A DNA stretch of 64,000 nt, from contig NC_081339.1 in NCBI RefSeq assembly GCF_022539665.2, positions 3,528,517-3,592,516 on the forward strand, given 5' to 3'. Of the stretch, positions 24,031 through 35,797 are shown piece after piece. Each line of letters begins with the position of its first letter. Position 1 is the first letter of the stretch. Both the position numbers and the translations under genes were made by a program. The DNA is from Daphnia carinata. Lineage: Eukaryota; Arthropoda; Branchiopoda; Diplostraca; Daphniidae. Below the pieces are notes generated by a model, which was not told where the DNA came from, made no database searches, and saw only the letters and a list, made by a program, of their open reading frames with translations.

Positions 24031-26437
24031 TTAACAAGGTCGAGTTCGGCAAAAAGCGTGACGAAGATGGGCAGGCGGATCAAACATTCCCCAAAACCTG
24101 TTTGCATAATTTTTGAATGTCGATTTACTCCATTTATAAGCTTCGGAAAATGGAGAATAAGGATCCGTCACAGACAATGGAATGTCGGGGACTTTGTGCG
24201 ATCTATAAAATACGGTGCGATCATTAACAGGTTGCGGTGGACGGAAGTTATCCACCATCCGTTCACCTACTTCATCTTCGAGGCTTCTAAACTTGTTTAG
24301 CTATTTGAAAATACCATAAAAATTCATAATTTTAAGAATAAAAAAAAAAGGCTTTTACTTGTCTTTCAGACATTTCAATCGCTTTGTCGAAGATGGTCCA
24401 GATGACAATTTCCTGGCATGCTGGAGTGGTGACAGAGCCAAAATAGCGATAGAACGTAGTAGTCCGTTTAGGCAATAAATCAAAGAGCGAAACGGGTTTT
24501 CTTAAGATCGTTTCATCGCCATTCTTAATTATCTCGCCCAGTTGATCAACCAAAGGCTGATACGATTTATTATCGTCGGGCACCACCTGTACAAAATGAA
24601 CCCAAACAAATAGTGCATACTCTACACAATAAATGTAAACAAATTACCTTTGCGAAAATTGTCAGAACAGCAAGACCATCATAAGAATATTTACTTGCTT
24701 CAGCAAACGAACCATATTTGACGTTCCAGTGGACCAAATGCATTTCGGCTGGATAGCTGCAAACAGAATGTGACGACAGAGTTCGACAGTTAAATTTTGA
24801 AAGTATTTACCTTTTCGATTTGATGAGGTGTTCGCTACCTTTACTCGAATCATTGCCCCAATGCATATGAATCTGAGCGAATTGGTAGATACCATCCAGG
24901 CCACCACCGCTAATATGAGGAGTCTTCTTTTTGGGATAGTTAATTGGCAAATTGTAAGCCGCTGTCTTGAGGAAAACAATCGCATCAACAAATAATCGTA
25001 ATATAAACATGGAGGCGGGAACAAATTCTTTTGATAGCAACAAATTTTTTAAAGGAAAAAAACTCACCGCTGTGTCCATTGTTGATCAATTCCATGCCTT
25101 CGACAAAACCGTAATTATGGAATTTAAAGTTGGGGTATGATGTGATTATTGTTGAATTTGGTTGGATGTTTATAGGTGATTGCTGTTTCCCACCACACGT
25201 TGGAAATTTCCGAGGCCAAGCTTCATGCTCTTAAAAGAAATCACGAATGAAAATACAACATAATGAATTCATTTATTTCGAAGAGTAAGAACTTGTATAT
25301 TACCTTTGTGACTCCAGGATGGCTTGGCTTCCAGAAATACATTAAAAAGAAAACGTTAGTTGCGTTGATTCAAACTAACAATTTTTATGCAACGTAGCGT
25401 TCTTAACTACATTGTTAACAAACGGACACTATTTCCTCACGCACATCCTTAAATGACATCGTCCTTATCATTTAAAGTACAATTTAACTTGAACTATTCT
25501 TATATATAAGCAGTCACCATTACGGAAAGCTGCTCAACATGGATGATGGAATAAATTTACCTAAATTTAAATTTGAATATCGGTTCTTAAACAGGTCACC
25601 ATTAAAACTAGTTGTGACAGTAACAACGGCGGGCGGCATCTCCTTAGGTTACATAAAGAAGCAAAGGACAACGATCTTAATTCGGACTTTTGAAATTCGA
25701 AGGTAATAATCGTGGTAATCAAAATAACAAGACAATGAAACGAAAGTATGAACGGCAGTAACCCATCGTGATGAAATGAAGGTCCCCGAGTTGATACAGC
25801 TAAAAGAATGTTGTTCTAAATAGACTTTTGAAGTAGCAGAGCAAAGAACATTTAGTAAACAATGGGTAACAAGATAAAAAAGAGCAAACAAAAACTATAT
25901 GGTCGTGCGCGTTCGAGTAAAACAAACCACAATTGTAAAAACGTAAGAAAAATTATAGACATCACGCCGAGATAAAGTTGTAAAGCAATTTACAAGAAAA
26001 ATTCCTTTTTAACAACAAATGCAAAAACAAACTGGATTACAAATAAAAAAAACCTGATTATTTACAGCAGCAAATTGGTCGTGAATCTAGAGCAGTGTGT
26101 CTTTAAACGAGTTCCTATTATGTTAACTATCGGTCCGCTTTTTATTTTCACATTCTCCATGATATTAGAAGCTTTTCGTTAGCCCTTCTCTATACTACGA
26201 CTACTCCGTAGACAGCTAAGAAAATAACTAACTTGCGTTCATCCCAATACAATAATACTAAACAGACTTGTACTTACGTTTTGGGTCCGGTCTCTTGTAA
26301 TTGTAAGACCATTTTCTTTTCACAGTTTCCGATGTGGCTGGTAATGCCTCTAACGTCTCCGTCGACGTCGTAGGCACCAAAAGTCGAAAGAAAACGAGAG
26401 TAATAACAAGACTACTAATCACGCTCGTTCGCGACAT
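24031..26437 (-). CDS. Secreted alpha-carbonic anhydrase, paralog 5
   Basis: Exons (complement): 26278-26437, 25304-25327, 25068-25229, 24811-24961, 24648-24756, 24359-24586, 24031-24300, total 367 residues. The ATG follows an acceptor (CTGCTAG), as in paralog 3, implying a non-coding first exon. Signal peptide about residues 1-26. The domain is complete: [40 protein letters not shown]. The terminal exon is longest in the array and adds a Cys-containing tail ending CRTRPC. It is closest in exon pattern to paralog 3 (109-bp and 24-bp exons), so these two may be sister copies. Confidence 0.9.
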
Positions 26438-29239
26438 CTAGCAGATCCACACAATTGAAAATAAAATCCTTAAAAGTAAAGAAACATCAAATTCTGTATG
26501 TTACCTTGAACGAAAGAACACCTTGTGTTGAAAACGTTGTGGATGACCATCAGGTGGTTAACACTGGACAGTTTTACCTCGTTGACTTCGTGTTATCGTT
26601 TGAATCTGAACGACCCTATAAAACTACACAATTATTATACCGAAGAGCGGACGATGGCCGGCCGTGACTGCCGTTGAAGCGATAAGTTTGCTTGACGATG
26701 TCTAAACGCTGAGTAAACAACGGTAGCATTTGGAAAATTAGTTTTATATGTACTAGTATTATTTTTTGTCGTTACTTGAGGATACCTGCACTTGTTTCCT
26801 TTCTCTTCGTGTCAATCTCGTTTTCTTAGTGCTTACTACTTTCATTTCGGCCAGCTTTAGCACAAACCGAAGGCAGGACCAGTTTCAAGAAGGATTTCTA
26901 AATACACTTGAAGGCAGGCCGGTAGGTAAAATCATTCCATCATTCACCCGTACCCCTTTAATCGACTCTGACTTTGTGTACTGAAATTACACAAAAGGGA
27001 AAATGTGTTGTTAATAATCATACAGAGAACTTAAGTCGTTTACCTAAGCATCAACAGGTGCTTCGAACTCAACGAGCCATTGAAAACTCAAACGTGCTGG
27101 AAGAAATTCTTGATGAACCAGGCTATAACCTCGATGTTTTACGCTTGATGGATTGACAGACCAATTCTGCTGGACATCGACACGGTTAGGTAACTAATCA
27201 CCCTACATTAACGACCTCAGCAACGAAGAGCACAGCGTTACGCATTACCTGTGACGTACACATTATGTAACAGGCATTTACATGATTGGACGAAACAAAG
27301 TTGTACTTACTATCTAACAACTCGTAGGCAACTTGTTCGCTGCTTAGGCTTGGGTGATTTATCTCAAGAATATGGCCAGCTGTGACGACGCAAATAGGCG
27401 CTGCTCAACAACAATGTATTCACGCCAACCTAGTTTAGTCAGCTCCAATCCCAACATTGTTACACACTTAAACACGACTGTAATGGCTCTATGCAATGAG
27501 TGAAAAAGAAGGAATCTTTCCAAGCTTAACACGATGACAAGTTAATGAAAATTTGAACAATTAAACATTAAACTTTAGGGCTTTTACCTGTCCGCACAGC
27601 TTGAAAAAGGAGAGAGGCAAAGGTCGAACCACACGAATCGGATACTAAATGCCATTTGATTTTTGTCATAGCGGTGACCTCTATAGGTAAAGGATGGGGT
27701 CGAAAAAAAGGTGATAGAAAGAAAGAAATGAGAAAAAGAAGCGGTCATTATGGATTTTTGAACACCCTTACCCCATGTTCCGGTGCAATGACGAATTTTC
27801 TAGTGAGAAAAAATTTGCTGTTTCTCGGAATTGCAGGAATAAAAAAGGTAAAACAAAAAAACAAAAATGCCGATGGGATGAAAGAAAAAGTAATTACTGG
27901 AGGCGATAAAACAGGTGGAACATAAATACAAAAACCATCCCTGAAAGCATTTGCATACATGCCACTTGCTCATAAAATCTAGTTTGTTTAGTTTTCCCTC
28001 TCCATTGCACGTCACACGCAGGTGATCAAACTGTAATGCAAATAGTACGAAAACAATTGTAAAATGCCATCTTACCTGTGGGCAGTTAAGTATCGATAGG
28101 ATTCGCCGAAAGTGGCACGACACAAAGTTTAGAAACATAAACGCCCTGCTCTATCTAAAACCGATGAGCACAGGTATGTTGAATTTAGCACGTAACAGGT
28201 TTTCTACCTGTGTAAGTCCATGTGTCTGACGATACAGATATCATTAAGGGCGGCACATATCAAGCGGTTGTTTTGCATGACGTGTACAGACGTGTCCCAG
28301 ACACAGACAGACATTGATTTCCCTCTTGTAACTTCTTTCTTAGGAAGGCGTCCGGTGAGTTCTCCAAATGAATCCCCGTTGATCAATCAAAACAAATAGA
28401 CAAAATGAAAAGCTGCAAACGACCGGTGTCAGTTTATTCGTTCGTTCAGAGAGAATGCTGTTCTTTAAATTCACTTTCGCGTCTGATAATGATCTAAATA
28501 GACGAGAAATAAGTTAGACGCTAAACGCAACGTAGAAGAAAAGCTCAATCACGTGGCGTCAATCGTCGTATGGATTTGTGTTAGAAAGTTGTTGAATTCA
28601 TCTGTTGCTAAAATGTTCTGCCGGAGACGATAACGTAATTGATCTCCAGCGGCTACATCGTAATTGCATCAATATGTTTTTTTTATTCATCGTTTTTCTT
28701 TCTGGCCAATAATCGTTCGGAGGTGAAAGAGAAATGATACAAACTTCCTTTTTCTTGCATTTTTTTTGTTACTAATTACAACTTTCTGAATAAGCTTTTC
28801 ACTTTCTGTTAATCGGTGAAACTGCGAACAGATGCAGATATAAAGAAACGCTTGTAAACTTAGAAGTTTCTCCAAGCTTCCGGCAAAGTGAATAAGAGTC
28901 CACTTGTGAAATTCGAATTTAGACTTACTAATCACTTTCGAAACAATTTTATCTTGCGCAAAAAGGCATGTTCTATGTCAACAACCATCCGCATGTCTTC
29001 CTGTAATCAATACGATGAAAAGTACTAAGCCTCCCTAATCTAAGAATAGCATGCATTTAAATTAGCTTATATAATTGTATTAAGTCTCTCAGTCGTATAA
29101 ATATATTAATTTAAAAGTAATGTAAAGCGTAACAAATCATAGTTACATGAACATCATTGATCCTGCAACGATTGTTCCAACAAGCGACATGTTACGATCG
29201 AGGTGACGTTCTATGCCAGTCAGCAGATGCTAATTTGCT
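26438..29239. other. Spacer between carbonic anhydrase 5 and 6
   Basis: 2.8 kb without a supported gene. Plus ORFs at 26455-27156 and 27656-27925, and minus ORFs at 27748-28138, lack domain resemblance and coherent splice structure. Confidence 0.4.
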
Positions 29240-30933
29240 TTATTGCCAAGATAAGGCATAGTAAAGTTGACATTGACCCCATTTGAAGATATCCAATAAG
29301 GGCGTGGACGTCAAAGGCCAAGATTGTTTAAGTTCGCATCCATTATAGCGTCGATAATAGATAATGCGTCCTTTCACCTGCTGCGCTGGACGATAATTAT
29401 TCACGAGTTGTTCATCCTCAGCGTCACTGAGACTTCTGAACTTATTCAGCTGTAATAAAAATTAAATATAGTTTTACAAACAAAGATTCACGTTTAGATT
29501 AACACCTGTCGTTCTGAAACTTTGATTGGGTTTTCAAAAACCGTCCAGGTAACGATTTCATTGCAATTGGGCGTGGTCAACGAGCCGCTGTAGCGAAAGA
29601 ATGAAGTCGTCTTTTGAGGCAAAAGGTTTTGGAATGAGACGAGCTTGGTCAAAGTAGTCTCGTCCTGATTAACAAGGATATCGCCCAATTGGTCGACCAA
29701 AGGCTGGAAAAATTCATTGTCAGCTAATCCCACCTGCAAATGGAAAATCAAGATTGGATCGTTGTCAAGGTATGCAGGATGTAATGTTCCAGGTTACCTT
29801 AATAAAAATTCCTAAGACAGCCAGCCCATCTGAGTGCCCTGTGGCATCTGCAAAGCTACTATACTTGGTGTTGTAATGAACCAAATGCAACTCGGCTGGA
29901 TAACTTTGAAGCGGAATAAGCAAAAACGTAATCGATTCATAAGTTTTATGGTAATACGCAAATGAATAAAGATGATACCTTTTTGATTTGATGAGGTGTT
30001 CACTACCTTTAGAAGAGTCGCTTCCCCAATGCAGATGGAAAGAGTGGAACCGGTACTCGTCGTTCAATCCGCCACCTGTGATGTAGGGTATTCTATCTGC
30101 GGGAGTGTTGATGTCCAGACTGTACACAACTGTCATAAGGATGTTCATTTTATAAGAAAGCAAGTGTGACCGTTGGATTGGATATTTTAAAAGAGGATGA
30201 TGTATGACGAATCTGACCAGTGTGTCCGTTGTTTATTGCATTCATTTGATCAAAATTTCCGTAGTTGTGAAACGTGAATTTCGGATAAGCTCTCGTGACC
30301 GACCATTTCGGAACAATATCGATTGGTGATTGTTGGTTGCCACCGCAAGATGAACCTGGTATACTTGCCCAAGCGGCAGGATCTTGACGATAGGGGATTA
30401 AAAAATTTTTTTGAATTAATCGTAATTAGAACAAGTTTTATTTTGTCTCAGCCCCTCCCCAAATTTAGAAGATATGGAATTGAAAATACTGTGCACCAAC
30501 ATAAAAGAAATTTACAATTGATTTTGTCTTACCTTTGTAACTCCAGCTCGGCGCTGCAAAATAAAGAGAACAAAAAACATAATTAAACAGCTTAATAAGC
30601 ATACTTTCTTTTCAATTGTCGACAAAGAATGAACATTAAAGTTGACTACACTCGAACAGAGCACTAATACGGAGAAACTTCATTGCCAATACTCAATATA
30701 AAAGTTTAAAAGAAAGCAGACCTAGAACTAAAGCACATTTAAAAATGAAACTTACATTTCCATGCAGATTTACTCCAATGTTCAAACATCGAAGAAGTGT
30801 ACACTTTTTTCGGAGCAATCGCGTTCTCAACGTTTCCTGATTCGGATGTCTCGTGGTCACCAATTACTGGAAACCCATTCCCAGTTGGCAACAGTCGACA
30901 GAAAACGACGACAGCACAAAGAATGGAAATCAT
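29240..30933 (-). CDS. Secreted alpha-carbonic anhydrase, paralog 6
   Basis: Exons (complement): 30756-30933, 30533-30553, 30218-30382, 29979-30129, 29798-29903, 29506-29733, 29240-29449, total 352 residues. The ATG opens a compact signal peptide (MISILCAVVVFCRLL). The stretch MFEHWSKSAWK before the domain matches MFEHW and MFEHF in paralogs 4 and 2. The domain is complete: [40 protein letters not shown]. It is most like paralog 4 in exon lengths (106, 165). It is the most upstream member of the array relative to the shared direction of transcription. Confidence 0.9.
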
Positions 30934-31039
30934 TTGACCATCTGTTGTTAAAAGATGAATAAATAAAAATGTTGTTACAATACGAAAATCAAAGCGCATT
31001 ATCACCGCTTCCAACATGCATGTTCCGCATTGCCATTGT

Positions 31040-31333
31040 TCATAGACTGAACGAGACGATCTTTGCAATTTTATGGGAAATCAATTCTAGCTGATTAGCT
31101 CTTAGTGAATTGTCCAAATGTGAATATGACTTTGGAGAGTGCAGATCTTGCGGATGATGCGCTGGGAAGTTCGAAGACTTATGATAACCTTCGTTGGCAA
31201 TGTCTGCTGACAGAGTCCAGCAGTTCATCTGGTATGAACTGTATATAAAACTACAACGCCCACACTCACGTCTCAACGCCAGCAATGCAAATGCTATCAA
31301 GGGCTTGATGACCTGCATTGTGTTGTTGTTCAT
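31040..31333 (-). CDS. Possible small secreted peptide
   Basis: An ORF of 97 residues begins with a hydrophobic leader (MQVIKPLIAFALLAL). A GT donor just after the leader (31269) and an AG at 31204-31208 would remove an in-frame intron of about 63-66 bp, leaving about 75 residues. No family is recognised. It ends about 107 bp above the ATG of carbonic anhydrase 6, so it could also be part of that gene's 5' untranslated region. Weak call. Confidence 0.22.
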   Translation of the reverse strand: MNNNTMQVIKPLIAFALLALRRECGRCSFIYSSYQMNCWTLSADIANEGYHKSSNFPAHHPQDLHSPKSYSHLDNSLRANQLELISHKIAKIVSFSL

Positions 31334-33485
31334 TGTTAAAATAGGCCAAAACTATGGGTATGGACAAGGTTTTTGAATAGTTAATTTTGAGTGGACCATC
31401 TCTCCCAATAAAGGAATGAAAAGAAAGAAATAATGCTCAGTTGAATGCTGTTGCGTTTACACGCGATGCTCTATTTTTTTCTACCGTAATGTAAAATTCG
31501 TGTTCCGCCATGTAACCTGGGGGGAGCCAGGTTTTCCAGGAAGCGAAACAAGAAAGATGCATCACTATCATGGTTCTTTTCAAAAGACTGGTTTCTCTTC
31601 GTAAGTTTTGGTTACGCCAATGGGGAATATCTTCGAAACCCCTCAACATTCTATTTATGGGATATGACAGGAGAGCTGCTAGCATCAAAAAGTTGTTTCC
31701 CCCCTTTGTGTCTGTGTCTGACATTTTGAACTATAAGTTGCCTGGGGTTGAACACTGACTTTTCTCAACCCTAAGCTGCGTGTTGAGAAAAGTCTGTAGA
31801 AGTTGTCTGGAATTGTATTCGCGGATGATGCAGACAAGTGTGCTTGCGCATATACATCACATTTTTGAAGGAAACAGTTTTACTTCTACTAATGTAGAAA
31901 GACAAAAAAAGACTCCTTCGTGTTACGAAGGTGTTGTTCGTTCGTTGCGCTAAACCTAGTGAAAAAAACCCTTAATGGACTGGAATGACTTGGATAATAT
32001 TTCTAGACCTTAATTATATTTTACACCTAACACAATGCGTAAGTAAGTTCTACTGGAAATTGATGCATACCAATGGGTGAAACCTACATGATCACATCCG
32101 CAGCGGATGTGCCTACGCTCTGCGTTCTGTAACCCCAACGATACCAGTGACCTACACCATACATCATATACGGAAATTTACAAATTAAGTTGATACAGAC
32201 GGGCATGCTTTAGTTGTACTTGTGTCCGTTGAACTTTGAGGAATACCAGCTCAGAAACGCTGCTGGCATCGGCCAATAACGTACGGTGGTAGGATTGCAA
32301 TTCATTTAACTACCAGACGCCCGATTATAACTTGTAAACAGACACTATTACTTGTTAGCGTGATACAACGGGCATTTGCAGCTGCACCTTTATCTGCTGA
32401 ACTTCGGGGAACCGTCCAAATTATTACTGGCATTCGTCCTAGCAAGATGGGGTTTCCTGTCATCGAACGTAATTGATTGTGTCTCTCTTCACTCTTCTTA
32501 AGTATGAAAATTCTTACGGATAAGCAACAACATACCTCCAGTTAAATGAAAACTCAGTTATTTACCTTTTCACTTCCACACTTAAAACTTTCATAATAAT
32601 ACCCTTTTGAAAGGATTAAACGCTCAATAACAAAAGGCTGTGGACTAGTTGTAGTTTAACCCAATTTTTTGAACCAGTTTAACACCGATAGCCAAACAAG
32701 TTAACTTAGTGATACACAAGCTACGAATTCCCGGTTCAATGGGTAAATTACGGTTTGTGTACTGACCTGGTTTCCAGCTAGTTGTTTCTTCCATGAAGCG
32801 CTCCAGCCTCACCTGACCCTTATGTTGAATCGGGACAGCTGTCACAAGGATACTGATAGTGTTGGGAAGAAAGCCGTTTGAAACGGCAAGGAACCAAACC
32901 TGTCTTTTCTTACAACGTGTTTAAGCCATTCCACTGTTTTGCATCTTCAAACAAACACTACCACACGCTCAAAGGCGATAGTTATGCGTCAGCATGCTTA
33001 GGAAAACAGTAAAAATCATTTAGGATTTACCATAGGTCAGTGATAAACCACTAACAATTAAACACAACACTTTTTGGAAGACAGACACATGTTGAACTGC
33101 TCGGTTGCGGTACGTATGTGTCGTATTGCTCCACTTCAACGGTAGCCTTTAGACTTGGAGGCTGAGTGAGAAAATGTGACCGAAGAAAAGGAGGGGCCAC
33201 AATGGATTTTAGTTTCCTTTCCCCAAGTTCTTACGTGCCGACAAACTGCCTATTTAGAAAATTTGTAGCTTTCTGAGAACTATCAAAACAAAAAGGTAAG
33301 GAAAACAAAAACTAATGCCAAGGTGATGGGAAAATCAATCCCTTGGGGTGATTCGGTGGGCAATGCCTTAACACCTTTGCTATGGTTGCCCTATGTACAG
33401 TTGATGTTTAATTGAATAATACAAAAGCCAATGTCACGCTACCATGCAATTATATAAAATGGAAAAAGCCTATAGTAATCAAAAT
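31334..33485. other. Gene-poor stretch before the XLF gene
   Basis: Short ORFs on both strands (31437-31758, 32645-32845) without domain resemblance. Nothing else recognised. Confidence 0.4.
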
Positions 33486-34574
33486 TTACAAGATCTTCTT
33501 AATTTTGGCCTTTTTTGCGCTTTTAGCCATTTCATTCAGTTCTTCTTCGTATAACCGCTTTCTAATGGCTTCTGCCCGGCTTGTTTCACTTTCCTACAAC
33601 ACGGAAAAAAGATAGAGATGTTAACAACAGAGACACTTGTGTCGCTTCGATTTGCGACCTTTGACGACGACTCTCTTGGGGTGGCAATTTCTTCTGAAAT
33701 TGATTTTGTTGATTCTGATGATTCGTTTAGAACAGGCATTAGTTTTTGTGATAAAATCCTCTTGGCAATGGTAGAATATAGCTGTTTTAATCTAACGACG
33801 ACCCGACAAAATAGCGCTGTTATATCCTCTTTGACGCTCTCATCGATTGTACGCCATGGACGTGACGCGAAGAAGGCCTCTGCGTTGAATTCTTTTGTTT
33901 CCAAATTCCCTATTCATAGAAAGTGATCATGATAGTAGGCTATTAATAGATTTTTCTTTGTCGAACTTACGTCGGGATACGGATGCACCAGAGGCTTTGT
34001 AGTCATCAATCTGCTTATCTTTGCTTCTGATGATGGTGCACAGCTCGTCTTCTATACTTACGGCCTCACTTAGCATAGCCAACAATGGGCGAATTACAAA
34101 AGAACGAAACTATGAATTAAATTAGCAATTACGATAAAAGGCAAATCATTTTATTTGGCGGCAGTTTACCTGATCAGCGTTTTCCAGTGTCAAATCGAAT
34201 TCCCAAATAAAAGGGAGATTACTCTCCAAGCGAGACTCTATTCTCAAAATAGCTATTTGATTATTGGAATCCACACGAAGATTATGACTTTCGGGATTAT
34301 TAGCCAGCACAGCGCGAAGTTGTCGAATCAAACCTTTTGCTGTTGTCTCAATCAATGGGTTTAAATCCTAAAAATAAAAGCGTGCAGATAAGGAAGTAAA
34401 TACTCTTACTCTAGAGCTATGTACCTGACATCGTTTCATGATTTCATTAGCGGTTTGTTGTTGACACCAAAGTGAAGCCATGTCGGTGAGACAGGTAACA
34501 TATTTTTCTTCGTCCGATTCGAAACGAACTGCGTATCCGTCAGACCCAATTTTCAACCAACCAAGCGCGTCCAT
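33486..34574 (-). CDS. Nhej1: XLF/NHEJ1-like DNA end-joining factor
   Basis: XLF binds XRCC4 and Ku and bridges broken DNA ends in non-homologous end joining in the nucleus. Exons (complement): 34425-34574, 34170-34367, 33971-34109, 33659-33909, 33486-33593, giving 281 residues (human about 299). The N-terminal head starts MDALGWLKI, then VTCLTDMASLW matches the LLVSDLQQVW region of human XLF. LPFIWEFDLTL matches LPFYWNFHCML, IRPLLAML matches IRPLMGMS, and KDKQIDDYKASGASVSR matches the KDLEIQDYQESGATLIR segment that enters the coiled coil. The lysine-rich end (KKAKIKKIL) sits where XLF carries its Ku-binding tail. The last intron (about 65 bp) was chosen because it reaches this basic tail; without it the protein ends earlier in a Cys/Lys tail. 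Confidence 0.88.
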
Positions 34575-35797
34575 CAAGTCGAAAAGCAGGCTGCTTAAGT
34601 TAAAGATTGTGGGTTTTGGGGACAAGCAACATTGCAAAATACATAACAACCAACAAAAGCAAGGACATCATCACAATGCTTTAGATATATATTTTTTACA
34701 CGAGAAACCCTTCTTGCAAATTCTATGAAGATTTTACTTCACCAAAACATTTGTCGAAGATATATTCATTGTAACTCTGAGAAAAGTGAAGTTTCATGAA
34801 ATGTTTTTCTGTCTACACAGTTTTGTCATGTAATTTTTTTTAATCATAGAGAAGCTTTGTCAGTAGATACCAACAAACAATATTGCATTTGATAAAACTT
34901 TTGCTTTTCAGGAGTAAGACAAATTTTAAATGGGATGTTGAAAAGATGATGCAAGAAGTTTCTAAATTTTAAAATGACTTTGTAAATTCTGGTAAGTTCG
35001 AGTAATTTACAAACCTAATAATTACACAGTTCCAAGAAAGTGAAAATGTAGCCTACTAAAATGTATCAACCTATACAGATGTGGATTGAGCCACTCCTGA
35101 TAGATTGTTCTGCTCAAAAGCTGCAATAAGTATTGATTTGGCAAGTTTACTACTAAATCAATTACTTAATTGTCAAAAATTCGCAGAAACCATACGAGAA
35201 TCATGTTTAGACAACAAAATGATTCAGTTCTATCAAGTCTAAGTAAGTCAATAGAAGTTGTGGATTTGCGAACGCACAAAGGGTTCTTATATAGTTAATA
35301 TCACTTAATTCGAGTTTCTTTTCTTCAGCATTCACAAGCAGCCCGATTCCTTCGAATCATAGTTCTTCCCTTTTTACTGTTGACCACAACTGGGAGACGT
35401 GCCAATGTTTATTTGTATACTTGTTTCCATAGCAACAGTTTGCATTGTTGCCATATAGTTCTATTCGTTTCTAGCCGTGTTAGAAAAGAAACGAATTTAA
35501 TTGTTTTGTTTTCGTTCTTTTCTGGGTGTCAGACGATGCCGTTTACTTTATTTGCAGAAGGAAAAGAGATCAATGATATACGCAGGAAGGAATACAAGCA
35601 AATATTTTAACATTCGCCAAAACTCGTGTGATAGTATGATGATCCGGAGAAGTATTATAAAAGTACTGCATAGATGCGATAGGAGGGGGATAAAGTCTTG
35701 TAAATTAATTTTTTCTCAAAAAGTACTAATCTATACTACCATAAAAATAGGATAAATTGCAATCGTGTTGTGAAGTTCAAATGCCCAACCAAAAGAT
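34575..35797. other. Spacer between XLF and the kinesin
   Basis: No supported gene. It holds an X-box-like motif at 35423-35436 and, 100 bp downstream on plus, a short ORF from 35536 to 35610 (MPFTLFAEGKEINDIRRK...), which I could not extend with splice sites. A TATAAAAG lies near 35656. Confidence 0.4.
35423..35436 (+). promoter_or_regulatory. X-box-like motif (RFX site), no gene assigned
   Basis: GTTTCCATAGCAAC matches the RFX X-box consensus RYYNYY-AT-RRNRAC at every position. It sits between the XLF start and the kinesin stop, so it is not in an obvious promoter of either. It could mark an unannotated ciliary gene or be chance. Confidence 0.35.

Noticed and set aside
31194-31376. Plus-strand leader-like ORF near a TATATAAA box
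   Set aside because: The frame ends after a few codons past the leader and no donor or downstream exon could be found.
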